A stretch of DNA of 64,000 bases from contig CALNVZ010002974.1 of NCBI GenBank assembly GCA_940671915.1, positions 16,064,661 to 16,128,660 of the forward strand, given 5' to 3'. Source of the stretch: Paracentrotus lividus. Lineage: Eukaryota; Echinodermata; Echinoidea; Camarodonta; Echinidae. Both the position numbers and the translations under genes were made by a program. Within the stretch, counting starts at the first letter, position 1. Each line of letters begins with the position of its first letter. This document shows, piece by piece, positions 40,152 to 53,260 of the stretch. The notes beneath the pieces were generated by a model. That model was not told where the DNA came from. It saw only the letters and a list, made by a program, of their open reading frames with translations, and searched no databases.

Positions 40152-42239
40152 CTGACAGTGCAGAGCGTATGAAACATGCAAACGATCTAATGGAAGAAGC
40201 TAGTTTAGCAGCAAGACACAGTTGAGTGCAAGCCCTGTGACATGCTGTGAAGTGAGTTGGTGTGTTGGGCAAACAACCTTAAACCTAGTAGAGAAAGGAG
40301 AATGACATAACACAAAATATAGAATGATGTTAGTTTGAAATGAGATGGAAATAGGGGATATTAAATTTAAAAAAGATAAAATTTGACATTTCAATAAATT
40401 TTTGCACATGATATTGCATAATCTCCTTAGAGCGTGGCAATACGTAAGGTAAAACAAAATATATAAAATACCATCCAAAATCTTCTAAAGAAACTATTGT
40501 AAAGGACAAAAGTCCCTAAAAATTAAATACACATGCAAAGAATTATGTAATGTCCTTAATGTCCTCCAATAAAAAGAATACCTGATCTACCAACAGAACT
40601 GATTTAAAAAGTTGAATATGTTCAAAATTAAATGGGTGAGTTTGTTGCATTGCCAATTTATGGATAACATTAGTGATCTCAACATCCTAATGCTCACAAA
40701 TTTCTCATTCACTTAACAGCATGCAGGATTGTTCTTACAAAAAAAACCTAGAGTAAAATTAATAATGAAAGTATTAGTAAATGTCTGAAAATGTTCTTCG
40801 TACTGCAGTCAATGATACATACATGTATCAAGTTTTTCCATTATTAATAAAATTAATAATGAAAGTAAATATGTGAAAATGTTCTTTGTAACTGTCAATG
40901 ATAAAGACAACTGTTGTTATGTTTGCTATTGTTATTGTGTTGTAGACTGATATGCAGACATGACATTATACTATTTCATTCTTAATTTCATAGTATACAA
41001 ATATACGGACCTTGAGCAATGATGGTTAAATCTATAGATCGCAGCTCCTGAAATATTTCTATTTCCTGAAGGGCTTTAGCCTGGAAGGCAATGGGAATAT
41101 TTAGTAGCTAAGATCATGTAGATTTACCCATTCTTGCGAATGAAGGAACGTATGTTTGTTTTATATCCCTCCTCCAAAAAAATAATCTAGAAAAGTTATA
41201 ATAGTAAATGAAATAAAATGAATAAAAGGAGGGTTTTAAGGGATAATAACGATAGATTAATCAAACTTTAATTTCTTGATTTGAATTCATGTAGTGCGCA
41301 AAAGATTGTCATAATAGCAACGCTCGTAAAATATATGCGCTTTTCAAGCTGCAGGCGTATAATCTGCGGATGAAATAGTAATCCCAACTATACTTGGGTA
41401 AATGGGAAAGTTTTCCTTTGTGGTTGAATTATTTTAAATCACTTGCAGTGCTCTTAACCAATCATTGTTCAAAAAACTTTCAATGATGGATATAAATCTT
41501 ATTATTTAAAGTCAGATCATCTCCATAATCATGTAGGTTAAATGTCAAGACATGTAGGATCACGTCTACAGAGAAATCCATCGCTAGAAAACACTAAAAC
41601 AAAACATTTGACAGGGTTGCGTAATCGACCCCAGTTTGCGCATTTACCAAATATTTCTGTCGTAATTTTCTCTAGAAATGTTCCTCAGAATATATTACAT
41701 TCAATAGAGGTTAAAAAAAATTGAAAAAAATTATAAATTATTTTAGTGTTAGCAATTGAAAACAAAGTGCGTGGACTAAGGTACCTCCATCATACATGAA
41801 CGTTCGCCCGCTCATTTGAGCGAGTGGTTTCCGAAACGAAGATAAGGCCATAAAATCCAACCCCAACATGATCAGATCATGCACCATAAAAATTGACGTC
41901 ATTGAAATAATGCAAACTTTTAAAATCAGAACTAACTTAGTCTTAGACCCACCCGAGCAATATACGGTAATTTTTTTTTTTTTTTTTTTTTTTAATCCTA
42001 ACATAACAGTTACTAACGTTAGTAGATTTTCTCTGACTTCTTCACTTCAGATTGAACTTGAAGCTCGTAACGTTATATTCTTGGAAAATAACTTTTCTGT
42101 CATACCAAAGTCTGAGGAAGCTCCCGGCCCAGCTAGCTACCAACTCTGCCTTCCCTGGCTGCCCTTGGATCAAAACGTCAGTCGAAATGTGAGATAAGAC
42201 CTGTCAAAAGAAGTTGACGGGAGCGAAGTTCCGATTTGC

Positions 42240-42490
42240 AAAACAAGCGTTAATCGCTTTCACGTAGTCCTAGTACCCGGCCGTACGTACATCCGCGCGG
42301 CGCGGAGCGGCCGAACGAACGGAAACGATTGCGAAGGGCGGAGTTCGGAGGAGGGCTACCAGGTATCGTACGGTACGCACTCTCAATTCGTCGGGAGCGG
42401 GTAGGGGCGAGATTTCCCAAAACGACACTCTGCATTCGTTCGCTAGCTCTCGAAGCAGCTAGCCGAGCTCGCAGCTGGTGAAAAGGTTAC
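42240..42490 (+). promoter_or_regulatory. CpG-rich segment, putative RagC/D promoter
   Basis: In an otherwise AT-rich, CpG-poor landscape this 250-bp stretch is dense in CpG (for example tccgcgcggcgcggagcgg and the regions around 42380-42470). It lies about 450 bp upstream of the RagC/D initiator ATG. No TATA box is evident. A promoter is inferred from composition and position. It could also serve a divergent minus-strand transcript. Confidence 0.45.
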
Positions 42491-42927
42491 GAAGAGGTCA
42501 ATGTTCGTAATTCAATCATTAATATAAATTTAATATATTTCATATATAAAAATTACTATTAAAATATAATTATTATAAATATTTAAATACTATAAATATT
42601 TTTTAAAAGTTATTATACATTACTGTAAAATTTAATTTCTACCCAATTGATGAAAAATATTCATTAGATTGGCAGCTTCATCGGTCACGCACTGTATGTG
42701 TCACATGATCGCGATTTTTCTAGCAGAAAAGTGATTGTGATGAGAAACTACGTACAATTTCAAGCTTGCTCTTTCAATCTCATCTCTGATCTTGCTGCAG
42801 TGTATGTCCAAGTGAAGTTGCTAAATTGGAACATTCAAGACTAGTATAAGACGCTGCAATTGTGAACTGTGAAATTGTGATCAAGAAGAACTCTTTTTGA
42901 CTGAGTAGACAGCATTTCACTTCAGAA

Positions 42928-45900
42928 ATGGTGAGGAAATCTCTATTCAATTCAATTCAATTCAAAACTTTATTTTACTATTTCAGACTCAACTGTCTGT
43001 AATATACTACCAAGCAGAGGTCCATAACAAGTTTACAAAAAAGAACATGAGCAAAGAGGATGAAATTACAAACAATGAGTAACATAAAACAGACTAAACT
43101 ACTAATAACTAAACAAAACAACAATGATTGAAGAAGAAAAAAAAAAAACTTACATAGTGCACAGGCATGTTAAGAATTTCTGTTGTGTGCCATAACTGCA
43201 TAAGGCTGTGAAGCCAAAACTTCCACAAGTCTGATAGCTGATAGGTACCTGACGCTACCCTACATTGGGTTTACTTGAACATTAACGATAGAATTATCAG
43301 AAATGTCTAGCCTCTTAGTGAATCTAAACATGAGATTTCTCATGACAGCCTGACAGGCTGGAATTGGAACATTCAATTCAGCGAACATTTGACTCGCACT
43401 TATTTCGTTAAGTATCTAGGTATTCGTAGGAGCAACCTCATAGCATCATTATATGCCACGGTAAGCTGTTGCATACTCTTCTTTTGGAAGGTACACCACA
43501 AATGATTGACTGATGACCAGTTTGCATTTGCTGGGTGAATGAAAAATGGCAAAGTAAAAAACAGTGTTTGACTTTTAAAATTGGCCTTTCAAATTTGACA
43601 TGTTTTACATTGAATGATCTTGATTGATGTCAATTGTGCTATGATCCTAGTTAAAATTTCATGTATTCCTAGAGTCTAGACTAAATGATACTTTAGAGTG
43701 TTGCCAAACGGCGGTAAATTAATCTAAGAATGATATTTTTTTAATAATAATAATCAGACTTTTTTATCAGCAAAAAAAAAACAAAAAACAAAAATGACCA
43801 TATATTTGTGATTTTTAGCCTGTTCAGCCCCCCCCCCCACACTTTTTAATATCCATTATTTTTGCAGTCTTCTTTGGAAGAGGGATCTGGGTTTGGAGGA
43901 GATGAGCGCTACTGTGTGGTAGGCTCCTTCCCCCAGGAGTTTCAATACTCTCAAGAAGGACATAATGGAGAGGTGAAGGTTTCAAGCTCTGATGCCAGAC
44001 CAAGAATCTTGCTCATGGGGCTCAGGAGGTAAGAAAAAAAATATAGGTCCTTTGATTTCAAGAATCCAGATATTAACTTGTTACTAATTATAGCAGTTAT
44101 TGGTAAAATTTGGGTCTCATGTCTCGTGATGTAAGTATTAGAAAAATTCAGTACAATGTTAACCATTATTTTTAACAGTAGGCTATAAATTATTTTTATA
44201 AGATCAGATCAAATATTTTTTTGTCCAATATGGAAATTTATCTTCTACTGGATGGTCCAATTTACAATATTGACACATGGGTTAAAAGTTTACATGTAGG
44301 TTTCACTGTGTCACATGTTTTTGTCTCTTTCCTTGCTTTTTGCAGGAGCGGAAAGTCATCCATACAAAAGGTAGTTTTCCACAAGATGTCTCCAAATGAA
44401 ACGTTATTCTTGGAAAGCACAAATAAAATTGTTAAAGATGGTAAGTTTGTTGATTTTCCCTTCCATTCATTTCTTGTTCTCTCTCTTCCAATCCTACTAC
44501 ATGGTGTAGTACAAGATTGTAAGACAAACAGGAGTCATTTCATGAGTTGAGCTGTTTTGCTGAACATTTCTCCTCCAGCCCCTCCTCCCATCCCTTTGCC
44601 ATGAGCAAAATTGTCTCTAATTCTTTAGAAGTTGTACATTACTGTCATCATAACCATCTTCCTTGTTGCTACTTGTCCCCTGTTAGAGCTGTTATGTTCT
44701 TGTTGAATGCTGTAGAACAATCAAGATTTTATTCTGATTGATTTTGTTATAAATTAGCAAAATGGAATTAAATTAGATAGGATACTTTTACATGAACTTT
44801 GAAAACATTCAGTAAAACCAACCTGTGAGCTAACCTGTTGGTTTGTGCTTTCCTAACATTTCAAACCTAAGCAAACACCTTTCTTTTTGTTCTCTCTCTC
44901 TTTCATGACCAGATATCAACAACAGTTCCTTTGTCCAGTTCCAAATCTGGGACTTCCCAGGCCAGATGGATTTCTTTGATCCTGCGTTTGATTCTGAAAT
45001 GATCTTTGGTAGCTGTGAGGCACTTGTTTTTGTTATTGATGCTCAGGTAAGCAACCAATAAAGAGGGGTTTCTTTACAGATCCTAAGGCCTGTTTCTTGA
45101 AACCGTCAAGTCTAAGTTAGTGGACGTCCCATTGAGACACATGTTAATTCTACAACACGTGTCCCTTTGGGTTATCCAAGAACTTAGACTTATGACGGTT
45201 TCGAGAAACAGACCCCTGGTGGCTGTGGTTATAAAACTGCATTTAAATATTGAGAAGAATTATCTATGTCAGGGCTGATGGTCTGAATATTGCAGTGGTC
45301 TCTCTTTTAACCTTGGGTTCTAGGTTAATATACATGCCAAAGTCATAGATTATCATAATATGTAATTGTGTGAGATGTTCTTATTAGCTTTTCAGTAGTT
45401 TCAATAACATTTAACCTCAACAAGATCAACAATAGAAAGATGTGTCATTTCCTCCAAATGGTTAAGTAATTACAGGGTATAAGTATAATACTCGGTGGCT
45501 GAGACAAAGAATTTCAAGTCGACCTTTAGCCCGTCTACCTATAGGAGAGCTTTGAGCATCCTGCATGAAGAAGCCACCATTATTTTTATAATTATATGTG
45601 AAAAGATTCCATTGTATATACCTCTCAACCTCTCAGAGGTGACATGTCGACACATTCGAAAACTCCTTATCAATAAACTAATAATCAAGACCAAACCTTT
45701 TAAATTCTCTTCAAACGTTGTCTCTTCACCTCCAGGATGATTATATGGACGCTCTTGCCAAACTTCATGTGACGGTGTCAAGGGCATACAAGGTCAACCC
45801 AAACATCAAGTTCAAGGTCTTCATCCACAAAGTGGACGGTCTGTCTGACGATCACAAGATTGAAACACAACGAGACATTCATCGGAGAGCCAACGAGGAT

Positions 45901-48900
45901 CTAGCTGATGCTGGGCTGGAATGTATTCATCTGAGGTAAGTTGGTTTAGATGGGTTATGGTTATCCAAATTTTGTTGAGCATTACTGTACCTGAAACATA
46001 TAACTCTGTTTATACACTTTGGTACTTGTGTGATAATTGAATATGATAATAGTATGTAATTTAAAAAGAAAAAGAAACTTATTTTAGCATATTTGTTTGG
46101 TTTTTCTCTCATTTTTGTCTCCTAGTTTCTACCTTACCAGTATCTATGATCACTCCATCTTTGAGGCTTTCAGCAAGGTTGTACAGAAGCTTATTCCACA
46201 GCTTCCTACTCTGGAGAACCTACTCAACATTCTTATTTCAGTAAGTGATTAATAAATGCAAAATACTATAGGATACTGTATAAGCCAATATTTTCGCGTC
46301 CAGATATTTTTGCGATTTTGGACTAGTTGGGGAAATTCGCGAGAGTAAAATTTCGCGATTTTGGTAATATATTACTAATAACTAGCCATGTACTGAAGTG
46401 GAAATTTTCACAATGACCGACTCCCGAAATTTGGAAACTATAGTCACCGCGAAAATAACCACTTATCCAGTAGATTGAAGGTAGAGGCTTGCATGGTAAT
46501 TTGGATAATGTTGATGAGGACTATGATTCACCATATGGTTACCCCTGAAAAGGACTATTGAGTGAGTAGTGCTGATAGTAGGACCCAATGTCCAGTAATT
46601 TATTATGTCATAAAATATAAATTCTATGCAATGACATTGTATAATCGAAGATTCATATGGTGGAGTCATTGTCGATCTTTTAAATGCAACTTTGTTCAAT
46701 CAACCCCTAGTTTTCTAAATCATTGTAGATGTGTTTTAATGATTCCATATCATTTTCGACGGTGAAAATTGCCCCGCTATAAATGCTATGCGCTGACCAA
46801 ATGATTAAAGATAATCTTGAGTAGTATGATTAAATAAATCAAAACATTCTTGTTCATACCAGAATCTCAATGATAGGAAATAAATACTTCACATCAAAGA
46901 ATTTAAAGAAAATTGCGTATTTGCTGAGAAAAGAGCAAAATAAGCACAATTTCTGTAACTGTCCGTCCCGTCCAAGCACATGCATGATTAACACGGCCAT
47001 GTGGAAAGTCTACGGGTATATCATGTGCACGCGATTCGCACCGGATCTGTGTGTGTATGTTGTGCCGTGATTTGTGGCGATATAGCGGTCTACTCCAAGT
47101 CTCAATTTGACGGACTGTTTCAATATTTTCTCAATATTTCTTCTGAAATCATTATCGAAACGTGAATATAATCTTGTGTAGGCATCTGTATATGTTAATG
47201 GAACAATATGAGGACATATGTTACCCATTTATCTCAAATTATTTTGGCTGTAAGAACTCAAGCTTGGCTTTAACTTCAACCCTGGACGTAATACTATGCC
47301 CTACCTTAAACCTAACCCCCAAACCTCACATAAAGCCACATTAGAACCCTAACTCTATATCTTACATGAAATAAAGCCTGGAGCAACTGTCACAGGACCA
47401 AATGTTGTTTCACCATTGTAGTGATAGCAATATCATATTCATATTTATTTTTTATCAATTTCCATTGATCAGAACTCTGGGATCGAGAAAGCGTTCCTCT
47501 TTGATGTAGTCAGTAAGATCTACATAGCTACAGACAGCTCCCCTGTTGACATGCAGTCCTATGAGTTATGTTGTGATATGATTGACGTCGTCATTGATGT
47601 TTCATGTATATACGGGTAAGCTGATACATTATAGACTTGGTACATGGAATAAAGCTACATTGACGCAAAATTCATCATGAAAAATACATATTTGTCAAAA
47701 CTTATGGTCAAAGAGGCCTGATCGATTTTTGTTTTGTAATTAATCTAAAGCTTTCCAAAATGTTGTAAATGGGTTGGATTTTGCTGGAACCGGGGGAGAG
47801 GGCTCCCTCCTCCCCCCCCCCCCCCCCCCCCCCCCAGATCTTGGTCATTCAAAAAAAAAATTACAGAACATTTTCAAAGTGAATATTATACTGTGTTTAA
47901 GAATAAGGAGAGAAACTCAATTTCCTGATTATGCAATCAGTTTTGAATAATTCCAAATTTAAGTATAGAGACTTGATATTGCTCAGAATACAAGTTTGTA
48001 TACATTCAAGATAATTGAATTAACAATATAAAATATATGTAAATTCACCATCAACTAAGGACATAAATTAACAGAATTATTTATTATTTTTTCTGCATGT
48101 TGATTTTTCAGTTTGGAGAGAGAAGGAGATGAGAGTGCATATGACTCTGAATCAAGTTCCATCATTAAACTCAATAATTCAACTGTACTCTACTTGAAAG
48201 AGGTCAACCGATTTCTTGCCCTAGTGTGTTTGCTGAGAGAAGATAACTTTGACAGACAAGGTAAAATACGATTTCTCAGTTGCATCAACTCTCGCGGGGG
48301 GGGGGGGGGGGTCACTCAAAGACAAAAGTGCTACCCATTTGCGTGAATGGCCCTGAAAAGGACCCTCACTGGCATGAAAATGGTGAAATTTAGTACACGA
48401 AACAGTGATTTGCGCTGAACAAATCCCCATTTCAATAAAAATTGTGATTGAAGGGAAAAACGGCCCTATTTTTGTGAAAGCGCATGAAAAGCACATCATG
48501 TGGTGAGTGTGAGTGAACCTCCCAACCCCCCCCCCCCTCACAAATCAGAGTGAAAAATTCATTTAGATGTTTTCAAGTAGAAAATTCCTGTTCTTAATTG
48601 GCAATGAGTCTTAAATTCTTCATAACACCATGAAATTTCTAATTCATTATAAGACTTCCTTAGTTGACGAGGCTTAATCAGACATTCTGCCAGGCAGACA
48701 AAGTTCATTTAGGTCTGTTCTCTCTTAAATTTAATAAAGATTATTCATTACTTTTTTTTTAATGGCCCCTGTCCATTCACAACAAAATTAGGGGAACAAG
48801 AGGTCAGATTTGAAAGTCCCTGTTGGGATATGGCATTCATATTTTATGATGTATCTACCACTATCGTTTACAATTATTTGTCTATCACATATAGAGAAAA

Positions 48901-49141
48901 ATGTCCCTCTTACTGTAGAAATAGGAAATACATCCCAGTTTATTCAGCTATTCTTTAATGTTTCTTCTTTATGTTATCTGCAGGTCTGATTGACTACAAC
49001 TTTCTTTGCTTCAAGAAGGCTATTGAGGAGGTGTTTGCGATTCGAGAGAAAGCTCAGGGGGTAGAGAAGGGTGCAGAGTATGCTACCAGTAGCTCACTAG
49101 AGAACCCACAAGCTAATGGACTCGTAGCGGCTAAATCATGA
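42928..49141 (+). CDS. RRAGC: Rag small GTPase, RagC/RagD class (9 coding exons, 385 aa)
   Basis: Coding exons, all with GT-AG introns: 42928-42930, 43868-44028, 44346-44440, 44913-45046, 45736-45935, 46126-46240, 47473-47615, 48112-48260 and 48984-49141 (TGA). The joined frame is open for 385 codons; human RagC is 399. Seen in the protein: P-loop GLRRSGKSS at residues 52-60, G3 motif WDFPGQ at 99-104, HKVD at 162-165 as the G4 motif, then the C-terminal dimerisation (roadblock-like) half with [20 protein letters not shown] and [20 protein letters not shown]. These match vertebrate RagC/D nearly residue for residue. Known role: RagC/D pairs with RagA/B on the lysosome, is anchored by Ragulator, and recruits mTORC1 when amino acids are present. 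The N-terminal 45 residues are poorly conserved, as is usual, and the C-terminal tail after about 355 is divergent. Start choice: ATG 42928 is followed directly by a donor (GTGAGG) and is in phase with exon 2. No other in-frame ATG precedes the GTPase domain in exon 2. RagC versus RagD cannot be separated here; invertebrates usually have one. Confidence 0.95.
42945..43570 (-). mobile_element. Decayed LINE 3' end in RagC/D intron 1
   Basis: Read on the minus strand, the segment ends in AATAAAGTTTTGAATTGAAT with further TTGAA repeats, the kind of short tandem tail typical of several non-LTR retrotransposons. Upstream on that strand two frames give [16 protein letters not shown] and [19 protein letters not shown] followed by [19 protein letters not shown]. 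This pattern (AYNDAxRxLL ... SASxMFA ... RxLxxxFxxR) is a recognisable C-terminus of LINE reverse-transcriptase ORFs. A frameshift or stop separates the two parts, so it is a dead, 5'-truncated copy. The left border is the tail. The right border is approximate. Confidence 0.65.
45088..45213. mobile_element. Small hairpin MITE in RagC/D intron 4
   Basis: Inverted repeats cctgtttcttgaaaccgtc and gacggtttcgagaaacag, with matching aagtctaagtt inside, flank a roughly 60-bp loop. It lies wholly between coding exons 4 and 5. Confidence 0.6.
46275..46470. mobile_element. MITE-like repeat with TTTTCGCG ends, RagC/D intron 6
   Basis: The inverted terminal block is ataagccaatattttcgcg on the left and, as complement, ataagtggttattttcgcg on the right. 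Several additional TTTCGCG/TTCGCGA blocks occur inside. The target duplication is unclear. Confidence 0.45.
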
Positions 49142-50928
49142 GAGGTATTACACCTGTGTAATAACTGATATAGCCCACAAGCTATTATGGACTTCATAAG
49201 GCAAAATTATGAATGCAGTCACTCTTCACCGATGACTGAGCTGGACTGAAGCCACTCCGAATGAAGATGTTACCCTAGTGTAACAATAAATCCATGGAAC
49301 ACGGACATGCCAGTGAACATGTTAATGAAATTGTACCGATGGTCACTATTTATAGACGAGTGACTCCTGGAAGTATACAAGTCAATGGACTTGATATAGA
49401 AAAATTAGGAGACACAGGTGACTTGTGGAACACTTTGAAAGAGGTGCAACTAAGTTTTGTCCCTCTTGTACAGCACGCTACCCACACGATATCAACAAAG
49501 TACTTCATGTATGACAGTAAAATTATGAAAGCTACAGAGGAATAGGAATAGTATTGAATCTTTTTGGCACAGGAAAATAATGTTCATTAGCACGCCAGGA
49601 AAAAGTCATGAAGTTTCACTTTGGTTTGTCATTTGAAGAATTTGCAGATTGATGGTATTGATATTTGGTATTTTTTATTGGTATGTGGATTCCCAAACAT
49701 AGCAAATTCTGAGATTTGTACCAGATTTCATGGTACAAAACTTGCTATTAAAGTAATTTTGTCATCAATGGTGAATTTCATAGAATACCGGTACTGTATT
49801 TTGATTGGCTGTTTAGGAATTTTGCCATGGTAGTTACCGTTGATGGCAAAGTTACTGTAATCAATTATAATGCAATGGCACCCTGGTGTGAAAGCTAATC
49901 AACTTTCTTTCATTGGTGTGAATATTCAAAATTGAATGACATGCGCCGTTCAAACCAAACAACAACAATAACATCTCTCTTTGAATTTGGGTATTGATAG
50001 AATTATCTCTCGGATATTTTTTTTATCTGTTTGGTGCTGCTTATCCGAGCACATACCATGATTGTGTCAGATCACATCATCATATACCATGTTATACAAC
50101 TAGTTTTTTGTTTTGATTTTCATGCTTTTAGAAAATTTGCTTATCTAGATACATGTAGTGAATTGCATGAGAGAGTGTGTTTATCAACATGAGCAGAAGC
50201 ATACCAAGGTCTAACAAAGACAAACTAATAGCAGTGGTGGATCCAGTATTGTCTCTGGCAATGGATTTTATCTTCTCTATTGATGATTGAGCTAGTATTG
50301 TCTGTATGTGACGGAGAAAATTGTAAGCCCTACTTTCTCTCAATAGACGATTTGTTCTATTCAATTATAAAGAGAAAGATACAAATTAAATGTATTTGAA
50401 AGTGTTGTCAATTGTACATATTATGCAAATTTATCAACTATATATATATATGACAAAGATATGCCTATTTTGTATCTGTAAGCATATGATATTGTGTTGA
50501 GAACTGATTGAGGTGAACTTATGGATGAAAAGTAAAATATTTCTAACCTTATTAAAAAAAAATTACTTCTTAGTTTTTTGTTATTGTTTCATTAAAAAAA
50601 GTTTGTCTGCAGTATAAAGAAAAGATATTGATGCCTAGAAATTCTCTGATTAATTTTAGGTTGCTTGTAGTCTGTGTAACTGGGAAGTATAATTCAAACC
50701 ATGGCTTTCTCCAGTGTATAACACACATGGTGCTAATATACAAGGCCTGGTAGGACTTAGAAAAATGAAATACCAGATACAAATTCTACCTGGGATACAA
50801 CAAAGCCAGATTTTGCTCAGCTTGACTATGGTAAATGAGTCTCTGCAAATGAGCCTAATTGTATTAGAAGAATCTATTCATTCAGATATGACATGTTCCA
50901 ATGTGGATTATTATTTGGCTAATTTCCC
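49142..50928 (+). other. Downstream flank / likely 3' UTR of RagC/D
   Basis: Sequence following the RagC/D stop codon. AATAAA occurs at about 49284 (caataaatcc), soon after the stop, so a short 3' UTR is possible. No further coding exon is recognised up to the piggyBac-like element. Short open frames here show no family resemblance. Confidence 0.35.
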
Positions 50929-50932
50929 TTAA

Positions 50933-51716
50933 CCCTATTCAGACTGGGGGGGGGGGTCAATTTGACCCCCCCTGTACGAAATCCGCGACTGCCGCGCAAC
51001 CGCTGCGAATAGCAACCCGGCGCTTTATGACTTTTTTCTTTCAAGTGTCTCGCAAATTTTGACACCAAGTTTGAAAAAATCGGATACTCCGTTGTCGCGT
51101 TACGCAACATTACGTAATCGCATGTCAGGCCTAAATTGAACGAAAATCGTCATTTTGCATGCGTTTGTGTACAAAATACTACTTTTTTCTAAATTTCTTT
51201 ATAACACTGATAATTGTGCCTTCTGAGCCTTTTGATTGATTAAATTTGTCTTTATATTGATCAAAATACATTTCTTAAGCATAACAAATTACAAAAACAA
51301 AGAAATACATAAGAAATAAAAACAATAGAATACATAAGAAATTCATAAAACAATAGAATACAAAAGAATTAATTTGAAATTTCTGAATTTGTCCATTCAA
51401 TACTGTTGTCTTTGCTACTCGGCAACTTTTAGAAAAAATTTGGGCTTCATAACTATATTTATTAATGAAATATTAACGATTTCCATAAAAAAGCATCTAA
51501 TTTGCATACATGAGTATGCATAAATTAGCATAAATTAAATACGTGAAATTTTTTTTTTTTTTAAACATACCAGCGACACCCTTTACATGTGCAGCGACGT
51601 TCGCGCAAAATTTCGCCGCGAGCGGACTATCTGCGGCCGAGATCTCAGGGGGGGGTTAAATTGACCCCCCCCCCCCCAGTCAAAATCTCCTCTTGAAAAT
51701 GCCAGTCTGAATAGGG
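50933..51716. mobile_element. piggyBac-like MITE (784 bp, TTAA target site)
   Basis: Exact inverted ends CCCTATTCAGACTGG lie directly inside TTAA on both sides (50929-50932 and 51717-51720). TTAA duplication with CCC termini is the piggyBac hallmark. Just inside are a G-run with gggtcaatttgacccc on the left and a similar ggttaaattgacccc on the right, forming inner inverted repeats. The centre (about 51290-51370) holds a few units of an A-rich minisatellite shared with two other elements in this window. No transposase is present. Confidence 0.8.
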
Positions 51717-51720
51717 TTAA

Positions 51721-53084
51721 AGCCCGGCACACACTAAGTGATATGTTTGCACTAATGTCCAATTGGCACAAAATTGCAGTGTATTTTGGGGTTAATATTA
51801 ATAATAATAATTTTGTATACCGCAAAATTGCAGAATTGCCTCTGAGCGGTTGAGAGAAAAGAAATATGAACTGAAGAAAAAAAGATAAAAAAAGATTAAG
51901 ATTATCTTGTGTGTGTCCTAAAGTTTATAGCAATGAAGTTAATGTATTGACCCTGTGAAGGCTTTTTCCTAGTTTATCAATTTTCCCATCCCTTTTAGTG
52001 CAGAATAGCTCCTATCCTTTAACCTTTTTAATTTCATCAGCATGGAAGTCTATATCCTTGCAATCTTTTCATTTCTATCTTATTTACCATGTTTATGTAT
52101 TTTAGGCCAACTTATGTTTTGTTTTGAACTTATAAAGGTTGACTGTTTACTTGACCTTGTCAAAACAACTTGGGTTTAAAAGATCCAAATTTAAGGGACT
52201 GAATCAAGTGCACTCTTTAGAATCTATATTAAAAAATATTTATTCATTTATGTTAATGTGTATGTTACCTTATTCTTGTGTATTGTATGAAATATACTTT
52301 TCATGAAATAACAACAGACCACTTGCTATTACAGCTGAAACAGATATATGCTTCAAAATAAGGAATATCACATCTAAAATATTAACTAAACTTTTATTAT
52401 TCAAACTATTTATTCACTTAGAGTAAAACTCTTTTTAATGGGTGCATGTATCATCTCTGTTTCCTCTCTATATACAGGATAACTAATATAATCTATTTGA
52501 TAGTTTAGTAGTTCTGTTACATTATTGATTTACTGAATACAAAATCACATAAATCTTTATATTCAACTTGATTTCTTTGTTTAAGGGGGAAAGTGTCGTC
52601 TTTTTTACCTGGGAAAATATTTTTAGTGCAATCCTTTCCTCAGTTGCCTCAATCGTAAATAGTATAGAGCAATCAATGTATTTCTATTCTTATTAGTTAT
52701 TTGTATTGTATTATCCCCATTCTTTGTTGTCTCTTTGGGGTTTATGTTGCTTTTCTCATTATTCTTGAGAATTGACAATACTGTACCAATAAATCCCTGT
52801 AATTCTCTATGTTATCATCTTTGTAGTTTAGTAATGTCAATTCTATAAAACCTATACTCATAAAACTTGAAAAGTCATTTGAAGAAAGTTACTCCTTTTG
52901 TATCACAAAACAAAACAGCTTCTCTTGCCGTGCAAACTGCCATCGGCCACCAATCTTTAAAAATGGTCATATTGACAATTCAGTCTCTATTTTTTTTTGG
53001 TGGATAGTATAATTTCGATTTGATTTCATGCTCCATACATTGTGTAGTATTTAAGAGGTTCATACTCTCGATTGTGGTCATGTT
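51721..53084. other. AT-rich sequence downstream of RagC/D
   Basis: At about 51788-51815 a minus-strand gcggtatacaaaattatta resembles the tail of the LINEs at 9160 and 62046. Otherwise nothing is recognised. Confidence 0.35.
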
Positions 53085-53260
53085 CATGTGCGGTGAAGTG
53101 GTTTGGGCAGTGGTCTTGTGTCTCCTGGGTTCAAAACCCCTGTCACTCCACTATTGCTTGGTCTAACAATTTGAATACTGCGCCTGGACGAAAATAGGAT
53201 GAAACTTGTAAAAATGCTGAAGTCAAAGTGAAATAATAAAGTCCCCAGCCCATTGTTATC
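53085..53260 (+). mobile_element. Possible tRNA-derived SINE
   Basis: A good RNA polymerase III B-box-like sequence (gggttcaaaacccc) lies about 35 bp after a weak A-box-like stretch (gtggtttgggcagtggtc), followed by a non-tRNA body. No intact cloverleaf can be folded by eye. Confidence 0.35.
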
